Source: Annulohypoxylon bovei var. microspora
Lineage: Eukaryota > Ascomycota > Sordariomycetes > Xylariales > Hypoxylaceae
Length of the DNA stretch: 64,000 nt
Assembly: GCA_022836615.1 (NCBI GenBank)
Contig: MU405274.1
Coordinates: forward strand, 1-64,000
Direction: 5' to 3'
The notes under the pieces were generated by a model, which was given only the letters and a program-made list of their open reading frames with translations, was not told where the DNA came from and searched no databases. The position numbers and the translations under genes were made by a program. This document shows positions 36,063 through 50,432 of this stretch, in pieces. The first letter of the stretch is position 1. Every line of letters starts with the position of its first letter.

Positions 36063-37615
36063 CTAGGTAAAAGTAATCTTCTTCCCCACCAAATCCTTGA
36101 AGATGTCATCAAGCGCTTTCCGCTTTTTAGCCTTTTCCTCGCTAGCAGCATCCAAGGAATCGTCCTCATCTTCTTCGTCATCCCCTTCAAGACGGGGCGT
36201 CCATGCCCTGATCTGGCCGTCGAGGTGCGCTGTGTAGATAGCGCCAGCCATATTGGTGCCTCCCATCACAGTGCCACTCGAACTACCTCCACCCCCCGCT
36301 CCCCTCCACACTATGCTAGAAATTCGATTCTTGACAGTCCGTTGAGCACCGGCGGTGGATCGGACACCTGCCATAGCTGGACCGGTCCCTCTTAGCTTCG
36401 AGACCACGTGGCCATTATGTAAGTCCAAAACGAGTATCTCCGTCTCGTTGGGCCAAAAGAGTAGCTCTTTTCCGGGGTGGGTCAGGCCGACTGGCGACGT
36501 GAACATGGTGACGCTTGCCAGTTGACTATTCCTGATACTTGGACCGAAACTGGCGAGAGTATTCCTACCTGTCGCAGCGTCCCAAACCCGAATACGTCGG
36601 TCGTGTCCTGCTGAAATGATGTATTTTCCATCGTCTGTCCAAGTCAGGCCATTTACGGGGGCGCCGTGGGCTTTTGCTGAAGCTCTCACTCTCACTTTGC
36701 CACTGGCGTCCAGAAGACCATTATAATACAGGCCTAGACTGTCTTCTTGATCTAACATGCCAATGACCCCACCAGCCTGTCGGACATCCCAGATCTTGAC
36801 AGCCCCGTTTACACTACCAGTAGCGAGAACATGTTCGTGGCGCGGAGACCACGACGTGGCTAGTATGGCACCTGAATTACCAGCTAGCGACTGCACATTA
36901 GAACCAGTACGTAGATCCACTAAGCGCACAGCAGGGTGCTGCGTTCCACAGGCGACTAATAAGTGCGAGGCGATAGGGGATATTGCGTGGGTGTAGGCCT
37001 TGTATCCAAGATTAAATGAGGCTGATAAGCTAGCAGTTTCCGTAGACCATACTTTTAAAGTCTGATCGTACGATGTTGAAAGAAAGGCGGCCGAATCGAA
37101 GGGGTAGAAGGAGAGGTGCGTAATGCCAAACTTGTGGGTTCGGTCAGAACGAGGAATTTTAGCGGCGGGAGTGTAGGTATGCGCCTTGGATGGATTGCCA
37201 CACTGCTCAAGGTCCCACAGCTTTATTGAGGCATCTAGCCCACCCGATACGAGGCTGAAGCTGTTAGCTTAGATGAACAATATTGGTAATAGCTGACATA
37301 GATCAAAGTTGAAGATATTCTGTTTCTGTGAGATATGAGAAATGAGATATCCCGCCCGATGTTTGCTTACATTCTACCGTCGAAGCGCTCAAGCGCTAGG
37401 GCATTCACGCCCGCTTGATGAGCCCATATAGTAGATGTAGGATCCGGGGCTATGGTACCTCTCTCATCATCTCGTACGGCAGTGCCTTTCTCGCCGCCAT
37501 CGAAACGGAACTCAGGCGCAGGTCCAAATGAGTTCAAGAGTTGGGTAGTCTGTAGCCTAGCAAAAACATTTGGGCCAATATTGCCGCAGGACTGCTCAAA
37601 AAGCAATTGACTCAT
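36063..37615 (-). CDS. rad28: WD40 protein of the CSA/ERCC8 (Rad28) family
   Basis: CSA-type proteins are the substrate receptors of a Cul4-DDB1 ubiquitin ligase used in transcription-coupled DNA repair. Exons are 37615-37371 and 37254-36063 (intron GTAAGC...GCTAAC...TTCAG), giving 478 aa. WD-type repeats are visible with blade ends IKLWDLEQ, LKVWSTET, VRLVDLRTG, VKIWDVRQ, IRVWDAAT and IRAWTPRL. Family-specific features are the N-terminal HQAGVNALALERFDGR, the segment ATSWSPRHEHVLATGS before IWDVR, and the segment HGAPVNGLTWTDDGKYIISAGHDRRIRVW. The C-terminus is acidic then basic (DDEEDEDD, KAKKRK). It is divergent from the next gene, sharing about 600 bp of promoter. The CSA call rests on motif resemblance; another seven-blade protein is possible. 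Confidence 0.78.
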
Positions 37616-38209
37616 TCATCAGAATGAAAGGCCGCTGCAGGCCTATTCTACTTGAATAGAAGCCGTGATAAAATGAGAGGATAATATGATGAGAAGGAGA
37701 GAATGTCGTTGTATTGAGTTCAAGAGCCGCATTCCAACTCTCAGGTTCCAAGTTCCAACCTTAAGAAATCCGGTGGGGAGATTTGACAGAAGTATTACGT
37801 AGTTCTTCAGGTACGTCACACTACCCAGCGCCCAGAGAGATCAGAGAGCCCCACCAAAACTCAAATCCTGAGGTACGAAATACTTTCACTCGATATCAAT
37901 CGGCGCATCTTTGGTTTTTAGATTTTAGACTTTAGCTTCACTTTATCAACTACAAACCACGAATAGCAAAACCGAACACATAGTCGGAATTCTTTCATGA
38001 GTCTATAAATACCGACAAATACGGTATCTCGGTATAATCGAGTTTTGAATAAGCCAAAGATGAAAATTAATGAGAATGCAAAGATCGAAACTACTCGTAT
38101 TCGTACATTATTGTCTAAAGGCTGAAGGAATCCGTACTTCGTCAAGCAGAGCGCATAGTTAAACTTCAACCATAACTTATCTATCCTGTTGCTTACCTAG
38201 TATCTAATC
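37616..38209. promoter_or_regulatory. Shared divergent promoter
   Basis: 594 bp lie between the start of the minus-strand WD40 gene and the start of the plus-strand gene at 38210. No coding signal is seen, so both promoters must lie here. No specific sites recognised. Confidence 0.5.
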
Positions 38210-38876
38210 ATGGCATCTCAAAACGTCAAAGAAAGACGCTTCATATATCCCTCGGAAGAAACGGTAAATGCTACCGAGACCGGGATTGAAGGAGATCTTC
38301 TAGATGATGGAAGACGGAAGCGTAGGAAGAGAGATGCCAATGTCTACGATGCTGTAGCAGGTTGGTTACTCTCACCGCCTTGACAATCTGATGAAATGTT
38401 AATTAGCTGAACCAACAGCCCGAGTCACCAGTAATCTCCCTTTGGACGAGGGGTCGGGGTCCGATATACCCTCTCATCACGTCCGTACCCCGCGGGGTCA
38501 CGTTCGGGACTCTACGCTCGCTCCAGCCGAGGTTCTCTTCCGCCGCATCGGTGCGCCCGTCCGCTACGCCGAGAAGGACATCTACCAGGCCCATGAGGCG
38601 TTGCAGGATGCTGGCAGAGACATACTACCCGACAGTGATATGTTGAAGGCGATCCACAGTTACGCCAGTCACTTCTACGCCTCACTCGCTACGTCGTCCC
38701 AAGGATCTCGAAGCGAGCCTGCCCAAAATATCGACGAGCGCAGCATGGACGAAACCGCCCTCCTGGCACTCGGTATCCTAGTCGAGGAGGCGGGTCGTGA
38801 GGTCCTGGGGAAAATGGGCGATCTGGTATTTACAGAGGGTGTGGAATTGGAAACAGACCGAGAGCTAGGGGAATGA
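38210..38876 (+). CDS. Possible RNA polymerase I upstream activation factor, Rrn10-like
   Basis: Exons are 38210-38360 and 38419-38876, giving 202 aa. A basic segment (GRRKRRKRD) precedes NVYDAVA. After the intron come the segments PAEVLFRRIGAPVRYAEKDIY, LPDSDMLKAIHSYASHFY and MDETALLALGILVEEA. This order resembles the fungal UAF Rrn10 family, which activates rDNA transcription, but I rate that as tentative. The 3' splice site is ambiguous: acceptors at 38406 and 38418 are both in phase and would differ by four residues (EPTA). No membrane or signal sequence. It is a small nuclear-looking protein. Confidence 0.65.
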
Positions 38877-41034
38877 CGCTGCAAATTTGTGGATTCGCAA
38901 GGCCACGATGAACCGGGAAGTGTTTGTTGATGCTGGTCGAGGTCGCGGAGTTGTAATCTTAACACGGCATAATAAGCTGAACGATAGGTTACAACTGGCG
39001 TAGACAACCATGTTTCCGGCAGCGCAGAATTAAAACAAAATAGATGTGATAGGATCTGCCCGATAGATACCTCGCTCGCGAAGGAAGTTTTAGGCGTCAA
39101 CCTATGAAATCTGACAGAGATTACCTCCATAATTTTGATAACATGAGGCTAATGTGACGACCGTCCTACCGGAGTTTGCTTTCGCCCTCTCAAATCCCGA
39201 AAGTACTAGTTCATACCGTGGACGCGTCTAGCCAAAAGCCAGCAGCCAGCTAAGCCACCGCCCAAAGTACCGCTTGATCTAGAAAGGACATTTCAGGGGG
39301 TTCTGGGCTTGCATACATAGTACCCTTCTGCAACGACCGGAGCTAGATCTTTGGGACGATCTTCATTGCCGCTTTCGACACTGACGCGAGATTGGGCAAG
39401 GCTGTCGACGCAATTATTGAAGATTTCAGGACTCCCTGACAACTCTGTACGTAACGCATAGCAAACATTGCCTGCCGGGAGACATGTTTACTTTAGTCAC
39501 GCGCTTCCATGTTACCGGTGCGTTTGCATCTGCATCTGCATTTTGCATTTCGCGTCTGCGCTCTCTCTCGCGTAAACCAAGAAACAAAAGAGGCAGAGAC
39601 CCTTTCTGCGGCCGCGGTGCAGCGTTGCAGGCATCCCGCCCACTGCCGCCTTTCACCCGTAAAAGCCATGCGTTGGGTCAAAATGAGGATTCTCGTACTG
39701 TAAGTGGCCCGCATAGAGACGCGCACGAAAAGGAAAAAAGAAAAAAAGAAAAAAAGAGATAGATCATATTTGTAGCGCAGAGACCCGCGTTCTCCGAATT
39801 AGCTTGTAAGGCAATGCAGATCTTCTCTATGGTGGTCCCCCAGGCAAAAAGCGGTTGGGTGTCGCTCGGACGAAGAACGGCTGCGCGCAAGGACTGGCAC
39901 TGGTCGTTGCTTAGCACGACCCTATCTCCGAACGTCTACGTCTCATCCTTCCCTCCCACTTGGGAATGCGGGCTCGGCGGGTCTCAAATCTCGAGAACCC
40001 TGGGATTGGAATCGACCAAAATCATGCCACAATCCTATTACGAAGTTATGACAGATGCTGAAAGGAGCGGAGTAGAAACTTGGACTTGGTTAACCTGGCA
40101 GCCTGGTAGGTTCAGAAGAGCACACCGCAAATGATGGGTTGTGCTCTCTTCTCCTGCGACCTCTGCAAGCAAATGACCCATTACGGGCCTCGCTTCTGAG
40201 CATTGCATGCAGTCGACATGTACAATGATGGAGCCGAGGACCAGGTTGAAGGAAACGAGAGAAAGGCGAACGGAGCGCTTTTGAGGCTTCAGAAATGCAG
40301 CTGGCATCCAATACTATTATGCATCATGTAACTCACAGGCCACTTCTCTATTTGCAGTCTGGCGGCATATGTAATCATGTCGTACTAATTCAACAATTCA
40401 CTACTATCCCACCAGCTTAATTTTGCCTTTTCCAGTCATGTCGTATTTGCGTCCTATCTAACCCTAGCAAGGGATGGGATGAAGGTTACCTAACTACATA
40501 CGTGCATGGTAAACGAACATTGGGGGGAAGGCCTTACTGATTACGGGTTAGCGATCATTACGAGGGCCTCGAATCTCTGCGTAATATGGTCTTTTTTTTC
40601 TTCTATCGAGAATAACAAGGGAAGGATTCCGGAGACGTGGATTTGGGTAAAGGGTGAAACTGATAGCTATATAAGATATTATAGCTACCTATACTTATCT
40701 TTAACTAAATCTAGATAGCAAACACTGCGTCGGGTAACTCTGACATCTCCGAGGAGATCCGGGTCCGAAATCTCGCAAAGTCGGTTGGTACCGACGCAAT
40801 CAGCGCTCGTGCCTCTACCCAGCGAGCTGGTTCCGTATCTTCCGAAGTGTGCCGTGGCGCGCGTGGGTAGGGCAATTATGTATTGGACTACGCGCGAAAG
40901 GGGACCTAATTCTAGACGCGCCTCGCCGATGTTAGACATAGTCGCCTGGCTGAGAAGCAAGGGCCGGTCCTGCGAGATCCGAAGCCGGCATGGCATGTAA
41001 GGGCGGCATCATTTTTTTTCTTCTTTGCGACTTA

Positions 41035-41074
41035 CATTACCTACATACATACCTACATACGTACATACATACAC
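41035..41074 (+). repeat. CATA/CCTA tetranucleotide microsatellite
   Basis: A run of mixed CATA and CCTA units (acctacatacatacctac...). Simple sequence, imperfect. Confidence 0.75.
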
Positions 41075-44000
41075 AGCGAGCTACGGCACTGCACACGCGC
41101 GAAGGTAGAAGGTGATAGCGTCTGCAAGATCGATATTGGACGGCCGATCCAAATCGTGGAGGCGTTTCATGATCGGACACACATGACCTCAGCCCTAATG
41201 CGCGACCTCGCGGTTGCGCGCGCTCGCGTACCTCGTACATCGCGCACGCGACGGGTACATCCGCAGCGGCTCAGACAACTCGAGGTCGACGGTGTAAGAA
41301 AGAGAGGTCAGCGGCCGCGCGGGTTACCGTATGAGGGCAGACGTGTCAATGTGATATTACTCGAATTGAGGCAACCGGGTGCGAGGTAGGCGTCAGCTAT
41401 TACCTATTACGAACTGTTTCACAGCTTGGTAAGCAAGAGCTCGTAGAAAGATAGGTTGGGGGGAACGGTCACATTCTTATTATTCCGTTGGATGAAGGTA
41501 TCGGTGAGATAAGCTTGTAAGACTTGGGATGACGGGATGAGTGAGCGTGTGCCTATGTACGAACGTATCGTGGGGTAAAGTGGGATTGTTCAGATCGCGA
41601 AAGGGAATTGGGTACCATTGAACAAGAGAAATAAGTGACCCTACCGCATAACATAATATTACTTGCCCTATATCAATGCCTATATTAATAACTGATATCG
41701 CGTCCGGTGTAGATTTTCCGTACGGGCAGAAACGGGTAACAATTTCTCTCGTATGATGGATGCATACAAACACTATGCTGCTGACGGTCATAGCAACAGC
41801 CGGCAGAGACGAGCGGCAATGGACATTACTGTTCGTAATCTTATCAGCTGGACGAGACGCTGGACGAGCGGGAGTTTGAGGGGATCACGGCGTAATGTAC
41901 CTGGTTATTGGGAATGATATATCACATTTTTGAGGGCGTAAGAGGAGAGCTTACGGGGCCGCATTACATTGCATTGCTCTGCCAGAAATGACTTGATACG
42001 GAAGTTAAGATGCGAGAGTGAAACGTTGGTTTGTTCTAGCCGCGTTTACTATTTCGGAGGGGGGCCATCTGTGTGTAGGTATGCGTCGTAGGCAACTAGA
42101 TGATAAACTGTAACGTTGAACTAGAGGGCCAAGACTTTTGACAGATTTCGGTACCAAGTTGAACGGTTTAAATGCAACTTTGCAACTGCAAAAAGCTGGG
42201 TGATTTTTCAACCGGTGAGATCCTACAACCATACTTCATTCGAGTATACGTAATGCGGTATTAGATATATCTTCCAGGGGAATTGTCATAGCGATGATAT
42301 CTGTGACTGTACATACATACATACACGCAAGTAACAGAGCGAAGGGAATACCGTATCCGGAAACATCGTTGGGGTGAGATCTTCTGAGTTGCCAGTTACC
42401 GACCCAGTGTTACTGACGACTTTGAACGGTTATGATGAGCATGTTAGAAAAGCTTATGGAGCATATTGGAGCTTTGAGTCTTGGCAAGGTTAGGATTTTG
42501 CGGCGAGGCTGGGCTGACTGAGCATCTCTATTGCGCCTCGTGCTTAGAGGCTGATTCGTCAATTGTCTTATCTCAGCATGGCAGATGAAGAGTGTAGTAC
42601 ATACGCAGGTGGACATGCGTACAAGGCATGTCTTAGACAATCACATTAGTCTAACTCTATTACGGCTATCACTGTGGATATGAAGCCATCTCGTACTTCG
42701 TCAGCTTACCTACTGGTTCGAAGAGATCTGCCGTTACCCCTATAACTGCGCCCTTGCATGAACAATCTCTTCGGAGAAAAAAAGGGATCATGTGTTGGGC
42801 TGAATTTCAAGATGTGGAAATCCTGATAGTGTGGCAAGAGTAGATCATGCCGATTCCAAGACAAGTAACAGAGATAGACGAGTCGAGACAGTAGCTAGTC
42901 CGTTGGACATTCACGATCGATTGCGCGAAGTTTCAACATTAATGCCTTACGCCGTCGTCCCAACGTCTTGGTCTTGGAGGGGCTGTAACAAAACAGACCC
43001 ATGACATACCCAAGACGGCGGACTTCGCGCCGCCCGGCATGGCCAATCAACGACGGCCCACGAGCCCATCTTCAAGGTAGCGGATTTCTCACCTTGGTGG
43101 ATTGGAAAAAGGCGGGGATCCTTGACGCACATGGACTACGGTGAAGCTCTTAACTGGTATCGTAAACGGTCACGTGACTGGAATATGGAGGTGAATTGTG
43201 CCATACCTTGGGTCGAGGACGGTAGGGAATAGATTTTTAATATGGACCCTGGCTAGTTCATAACCGCAACGATCCTATTATAGCTGTTATAGCCCCTGGT
43301 GGGCCGCTACCTCGGTAGCGTCGCAGATCATCTGCCAAGCTGATAATATTGATGCCCAATGGGATAGAAATATCATACACTAGAAGAAGTTTATGTACGT
43401 CGTATATAATTACTTGGTTTGGTCTTTAATATGGATTTCTTGTATCAGATGCGTGAAATGAGTTTGTTTTGACTACATGACTTCTGCAGTTACGTGCCTT
43501 GCAGTAGCTCTCCTCTGCCTTGATATAGGTAGTATATTTGACAATAGATAAAAACCCTGGACACATACTACACCAAGATAAAAATGGGGTTCCCTTTTGA
43601 CAGGTGAGTGTACGTAACATTCTAGCAAGGGTCCGAAAGGTCTAGACGTGATCGACACAAAATCATGTGCCGTACGGTAATCAAAGCATTTCAAGGGACC
43701 TTTTATGTCTCGGGCTTACATCCCATCCAGGTATGGTTCCTACTAAGTCTAATTAAGGTCAGCGATGTCATCGTGATGGGGTGTGTTTCTGAGGGATGTA
43801 TGTACATACTTATGTACATACACATACGCGCAACTGGGTAATACCTAAGACATCGTGGGCATATTGATCCACCGAGCTACACTGAAGCATCGGCATATCT
43901 TTTCCCGATTCATGCTAAGGTCGCTAATATTCTACATAGTAAGTTTAGTATTTCCATTTGCTGTATGAATGTACATGTACAATGGCGATGCCCCTCCCAT

Positions 44001-47000
44001 GAATACCTTATCTACCTCAGGTACCTACAGGGCCAAAGGGATACCAGGGGTAGCAGGAGGTAGACTTACATACAAACGTCACAATGATTCAAAATATATA
44101 TCAGCCTTGTCGTTAAGGCTCATAACGGGTTGATGAACCAGTAGCCTTGCAGGTCTCCGTCGTTCCTTTCGTCCGAAATACATAGCCCATAGCCGTTAGC
44201 CGTTAGCCGCAACCCGTAAGCTGTCTTCCTACCAGGAAACCTTTGCTTGTAGAAACCCAGACGAAGTCATATTTGGGCTCGTATGAAAGGTGATATTACA
44301 CTACGCAAATAGTTGCCCAATATTGAAGTTCTTTTCTCTCCTTAGTTAATGACATCCTTCGACGACGACCTTGTGGGGGCAGATCATGTCAGCCCCCACA
44401 ACTCTAGTTCAGTTTGATACAAGAGGACCAAGATATCCCAACTAGAAGCTTTAAGAACGCGGCTAGAATCACCTGTTCTTTGAGAAGCTAAGGTAGATCG
44501 GGCGAAATAGGGCTAGTGAAGCTTGAGTGTATTGACACCGTCGTTTCGATTCTCTACTATGTGTTGAAATTCCTTGATTGGGGACCCTTGGACGGAGATT
44601 TGGCCTGCGAGATTGCATAATAATGACCTGATTTTATGCGACAAGGGCTGCATACTATCGCACTCTCGCAGAATCAAATGCGAGATTCGTAATTATGCTA
44701 CATTGCTAGTGTTTTTTCTTCGATTGGTCTTCGACTGAAGAGGATTCATCTTTACAATTACCTAATTGGTGTCGTTGAATTGCCGATGCACCTCGATGCA
44801 CTGCACCGTAAATGGGTTGTACACACCCGTAAACTTCACTCATGTCTACAGGACCCCACGGGGTTGCGCATCATAACTGATTGGTCTTGCAAGGATGGGA
44901 ATTGTGCGAAGTAGTCAGTCTGTGAAGTAGCTTTTTGAGCCGCAATGGTCGAGAATCCGGTAGGACTAACTGGGTACCCTGTGGTTAGCTAGTCAGGTAC
45001 CCAAGGTACAGTACACGATGAGTGAGCTTTGAAGACGTATGTAACAAGTCTGAAGAGCTGCAAGGTTAGCTCTCGATGTCCGCTTGAAAGGTTTCAATGT
45101 CCCGTGTGGAAATACTCCATCCCATGTTAGCGAAGGCAAGAAGGGTCCGAACCACAGCGGTAATAGGTCTGAGACTCTGAGCTACTGAAGGGATCGAAGC
45201 GAATCGGGCTATGTTCTTCCTGCGACTCTGCGACTATAACGAGATCATCGAGATAGTTCGTCTACGGGACCTGGGGACCTGGTAGAATGTGGCGGCGCAG
45301 TTCGATGTTTGAAACCACTTAGAAGCTTGATCTTTCCGTGTCCGTGACTCTGGGACTTAATCACAAACCCTATTGGGCGCCACTAGAAGGGAAGAGCTGA
45401 ATGTCGAGTGTCCGTCCGCTCGCTTATTGCGGACTCACTGCCATACTGGGTAATGCGTAGAGTCGCTCAACTAAACCGCATCCCTTAGGATTTCCAGATT
45501 TTCAAATTCTAGAATCCAGGAGGCAGAGAAATCTGGGAACAACGTTGTCTTCGTATAAACCCTTAATTCGCGCAGATATCGGTCTTGCTCGGTTGACGTG
45601 AGCAATGGGTTCGTGCATATCTTAGCAATTACCATGTCTTAGAACTGAAGATTAAGGTTGATTATATTTAGAAGGATTTGCGTAGGTAAGTATTTAAGAG
45701 TGTCACATGGAGGGTTCCATATTTTGTACCTGACCAGCTTGACCTGCGTGACCGGGATCCTAGGGGCTGGAGTGCGGGTTCAAGACTCCGTATATATTAA
45801 CCCGCGCGCGGGACAAGTACGTCAGAGCGGCTCGACCGTGCTTAACCGAGAAGAACTAGAAGCACTAGGCCGGCGATAGAGGCATTTGTGATGTTCAGCT
45901 CTTCTTGAACTCATTAGGGTCCCTTTAATCTTGAAGCATGAAATCCGAAGCGGACGAAATATTGCTTACGACAGGAAGTTATTGAAGTGGCCTGACTCTA
46001 GCGCACGTGGCTTTATAGTAAATTGACTGAACCCGCAACCGTTCCCACGCTGCCACGCTTAGCACTGGCTTATATACCCGCACCTAAACCGGAAATATTC
46101 TAGGCTTTAGCACTAAGAGCTTTAGCTACGTAGGTAGGTACCTAGGTAAGTAAGGTATCTAGCAGAATACTTCTTGCTAACATAGTTACCACAAGTACGG
46201 TAGGTATTTTCTTTCTCGGTTTACGGCTCTTCATAGCTGCCGCACGGCATGGACCGGGAACTACTGTCATGTCTGTAATGACGGGACATTGAATTTCTGC
46301 ATGTCGCCGAATCCGGCAGCTCCAGAGAGGTCATGGGCTTGCGGCTAGTTGCTAGCAAGTATGGGATATAGATTTCAGAACACCATCTATCCATGAATCT
46401 CGAACAAAAACAGACCAGGGGTAAATGTAAATTGCGGGGCATAACGGGTTCCGTTCCACAAACACGGTACGGATACATGATACACCATCGATATGCTAGA
46501 CATCTTCCTTGCCTATAATGTGGGTGTGAATAGCTCAACGTCTGTTATATGTTGTTTTATAGAATTACTCGCCATACGTTGTAACTATCCGACAGCAGCG
46601 CTAAGGAGTCCTTGGTATATTGTTATGCCTTGGTCTCTAAGGCGGCAACACAGCAGGACACCGGCTTCGAAACAGCCAAGATCGAGTATAACCTATGTAA
46701 CCAGGTTCCTCGATCGAGATGCCGGCTTTGGGTCAAGAGGCGAAAAGTGGCATGACAGCCTTGCTCCATTAATGAAACTAGAACGTCAGGACGAGGCTAC
46801 CCAGTACCTAGTAGATGCTGGTCATGGGTTTCCGACATCTCGGGACTATTATTTACTTATGTAGTAGCGCAAGGCTGACGAGGCAACGTCACGTAATAAG
46901 TGTTACTGGTTTAGTAGGAAACACCTAAGCCACTATTCAGTAACCCCGAAGAGACAATATTAAGCCGATATCAAACACGGCTTTATCGAAGCCGTTATTT

Positions 47001-50000
47001 GTTCGTAACACTACGACGGTCAGATCCTTGCCTTGCTCTTTCGCCTCGTAAACAATACCTTATATTTACAATTTTTGCGAATAGTGGAATGCCCAGAATG
47101 CCGTCGCTAAATCCCGAAAACGCGACAGATGGAGCTAAAGTTGCGAATTGTTACATGTATTATCATGCCTCCTACCGAAGAAATAAGATAGACGGTGACT
47201 AGAATTGCCAATCGAAATCCTTTTAGCGGGTCCATGGGCCGAAACCTCCGATTTTCACCTTTTGGCTCGGTAAGTCTCTTTCTTCTTTGGGGTTGTTTCG
47301 CCCAAGATTCGGATAGACATGTCACATCTTAAGGTCAACACTACCTACCGTTATGCAGTGCTCTGGAACTATGAAACTCAACATCAGCTTTTTGAGTGCA
47401 TACATACAGATACATATATGAACATGTTTTATGTTTTGCGCTTTCTCGATTTTAACTTGAGGATATATATTCATTCCTCTTGGCGCGAGAAGCCGTCTTA
47501 ACTCCGACCAACTGAACGCGGTGAACTGCTGAACATAATACCTTGGCATATGAGATCCTTTACATGTAGTAATACCCTGCGCTCCACAGCATATATTCGA
47601 AATATTATGCCGCAATATTAAGCATCATAGTATTATGTGACCACGAACCGGTGTAGCACAACTGTCATCAGCAAATCGTTCAGCGGACTTGCTTGAACGG
47701 GACAATCATGGAGATCACTGATGCACGGCGGACCGATGACCACCATGTATGCATTTTGCGGTGTATGTATATGTACTTGCCCAAGACCCTGAGGGCATTT
47801 TACTGATGAGGGAGATGGGGGATTCCCAGAATCCAGATAAAGAAGGCCGCGTAAAGTTGTTAACACCCATGCCAGTTTCAATTCCTTAAAAACCCGATCA
47901 CCACTTAGAAGAGAGTCATATATAACAATCTTAAACCAAACCCGAATTACACGCCAATGACACCATATAATATTCGTTACATCTGCAACCAGGTAGGTAA
48001 CCGGAATATGTCTATGGCCGTATCTTAAAATGATTATACCCATGCGTATGTCAACTATTACGGTTCTTTTAATGCCGTTCCAGCATGTATGTACTCACAG
48101 CATGACCATAAATGCATGCATGTCACATCAACTCTACCCGCATGATGGCCGTGCTCCATGACAACGATCTACTCTTAACCACCTGTCAGCCTGCCATCCA
48201 GCTCGCTACACCGATGCTCATCCGACATTCAGAATGGAATATGTTGGGGTCTGAAATGTATGTATGTAAGTGAAAAGTGCCATATGTACGACTGCGGCAT
48301 GGTATCAAATCGTCACTTCTTAGGATTGGCCAGAGCGGGATGGAGTGGGAGGGGTGCTCGCTCCTATCAGTAACTTCAACTTTTGGTGACCGAATTTAAC
48401 TACCTATCATCTCACCAAGCCCCCATCCTCACTGCGCGAGGAAGTTCACAATTATTTAGGGGTCCCGTCCCTACTCCTCACCAATTCGGCAATTGTTGTC
48501 GCTGCTATAGGAATTGTAGAAATAGGTGCGTTTTTGCTCTCGTAGACCGCAAATTCCCTAAGCGCATTATTAACGCAGGCTTGAGTAGGTAAGCGATTAC
48601 ATTAGGTCCACGATGTGCTAATTCTGAGATTCTAGCGGTGAACGCACATACATATCAAGACACTAGGTCGACTTCGATCAAAACCACCTAAAAATGATGA
48701 TGATGTCAAGAATTGCAGCAGGTCGACGGATTACATGTCTAAAGTGGCAGAATATATCCATCTTTCACCCTAGTCCTTACGTGTGACGTTGACTACCCCT
48801 AAGAGCACCTACATACATTAGCCCGAGATCGCCGGGTAGCCACATATTAGTCTGTATGTATTATTTAGGGAACGGTTTTGCGTGATCTTGTACGTATGAA
48901 CTATCTCCCTCACCTCACTAAGCCACGCCGTGCCGAGAAATCCCAAGAAATCTAGTGCATTGAACTGCCTTTAGACTCTGTAGTTGGTCAGACCCTTGCC
49001 TGCCGGCGCTGTTGGTCTTTTTGGCGGCTATCTTTTTACAACCAACGGCAAAGCAGCAGAATGACAGATGCAACTCGAAGTCTTGGATAAGGTGAGGAGA
49101 ATACATTATGTACCCATCATTCTCATTGTCCCCATACACCAGAGTAAAAGACGTGCCGCTCACACATTGCATACCCGCATCCCAAGCATTAGGTACCGTA
49201 GGTACCAGACCCAAGGATACGCATGTCTGTACTTGCAGGTACTGATCAGCCGCCTTTCCAGGCCATTGGGCGATGCAATGCAATGATCCTGCTCGACTCT
49301 CCGAGCCTGGACCTTCGAGCTTTGGTGCCTTGGCTGTGATTCGAGAATGGGGAAATTTCGCTCGCATGTGGGCATGTGGTGCTGTCAAAGGTAAGGAAGT
49401 TATCAAAGTAGGTAATTCTCAAAATAGTAAGGGTTTATTAAGCCCCGGTTAAAACCGACTGCGTATGAAACTACCTAAGCTTAGCCCATTGAACGTCAAC
49501 GTCTCTAGTCGAATCGATGCCGTGAAACTACCGTCCGAAGATAAGCTCATTCTCGAATATCCCCAACCATTCTTTTTTCGTCAAGGATCGTCAAGCCTCG
49601 TTTTTTTCTTCTTATTTTTTGTCCAGGGAGAGTTTTAGTTAAGAAAATATGACACCATCTGCCTCGCTGTCAAGATGGCAGAGATGGAGGTGCCCCGCCT
49701 TAGAAGAGCATTTGAGATGTGCTTAGACTTTTCGCGAGATACAGAAGCATAGGATATCCCTGTTGAACGCACACCTGATCAGACCAAAAAAAGCAAACTA
49801 ACCTATAAGAAGCTATAGCTATCAGACACGCATTAGCTTTATATCTCTATAATAAAAAAGTTCTCTACAAACTTATTTACTTACATATACCTACCTAGCA
49901 TATGGGCTATATGAGGACAAGTCTCTTAATATAGAGATATCTATTAAGAGCGAGTTCACGGGATGTTAATGTATAGGTATATGTCGATGTTTAATAATAT

Positions 50001-50378
50001 GAAATCCAATGGATGGCTATCTAAGTAAGTAGATAAATGCAAACATGTTTATACACGTACGTACTACACATAATTGATAAAGCGTTACTATTAAGTGTAA
50101 CACAAAAAGGCATCGATAAGTTTGGTATCTGATTCTTTTCCGCATCCGCATCCGCTTCGATGTAGGTATGTACAGTAGGTAGTTTCTAATTTGTGTATCC
50201 TGTCTTGTACTGTAACTTCCACTAATAATTGCTGGAGGGACGGGTACCTCTCGAGGGTGACGGAGACCGTTGTCGGTTGGGTCCCATTTAGCATGCCCCA
50301 CAGGCGCTTAACTTATCTAGACCACGCTACGAAGTAAGGCAAGACAGGCCTAGCAGAGACAGACTACAGACTGGAAGG

Positions 50379-50381
<3 letters not shown>

Positions 50382-50427
<46 letters not shown>
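50382..50427 (+). repeat. (AG)23 microsatellite
   Basis: A perfect run of about 23 AG dinucleotides followed by a few GAAA units. Likely length-polymorphic between strains. Confidence 0.95.

Positions 50428-50432
<5 letters not shown>

Noticed and set aside
45765..45800. tRNA-like GGGTTCAAGACTCC
   Set aside because: It resembles a T-arm, but no matching acceptor stem or D-arm was found; the flanks form only a small hairpin.
48918..49406. 162-codon minus-strand frame in the gene-poor region
   Set aside because: Composition looks random, no hydrophobic or motif pattern, and no joinable exons.
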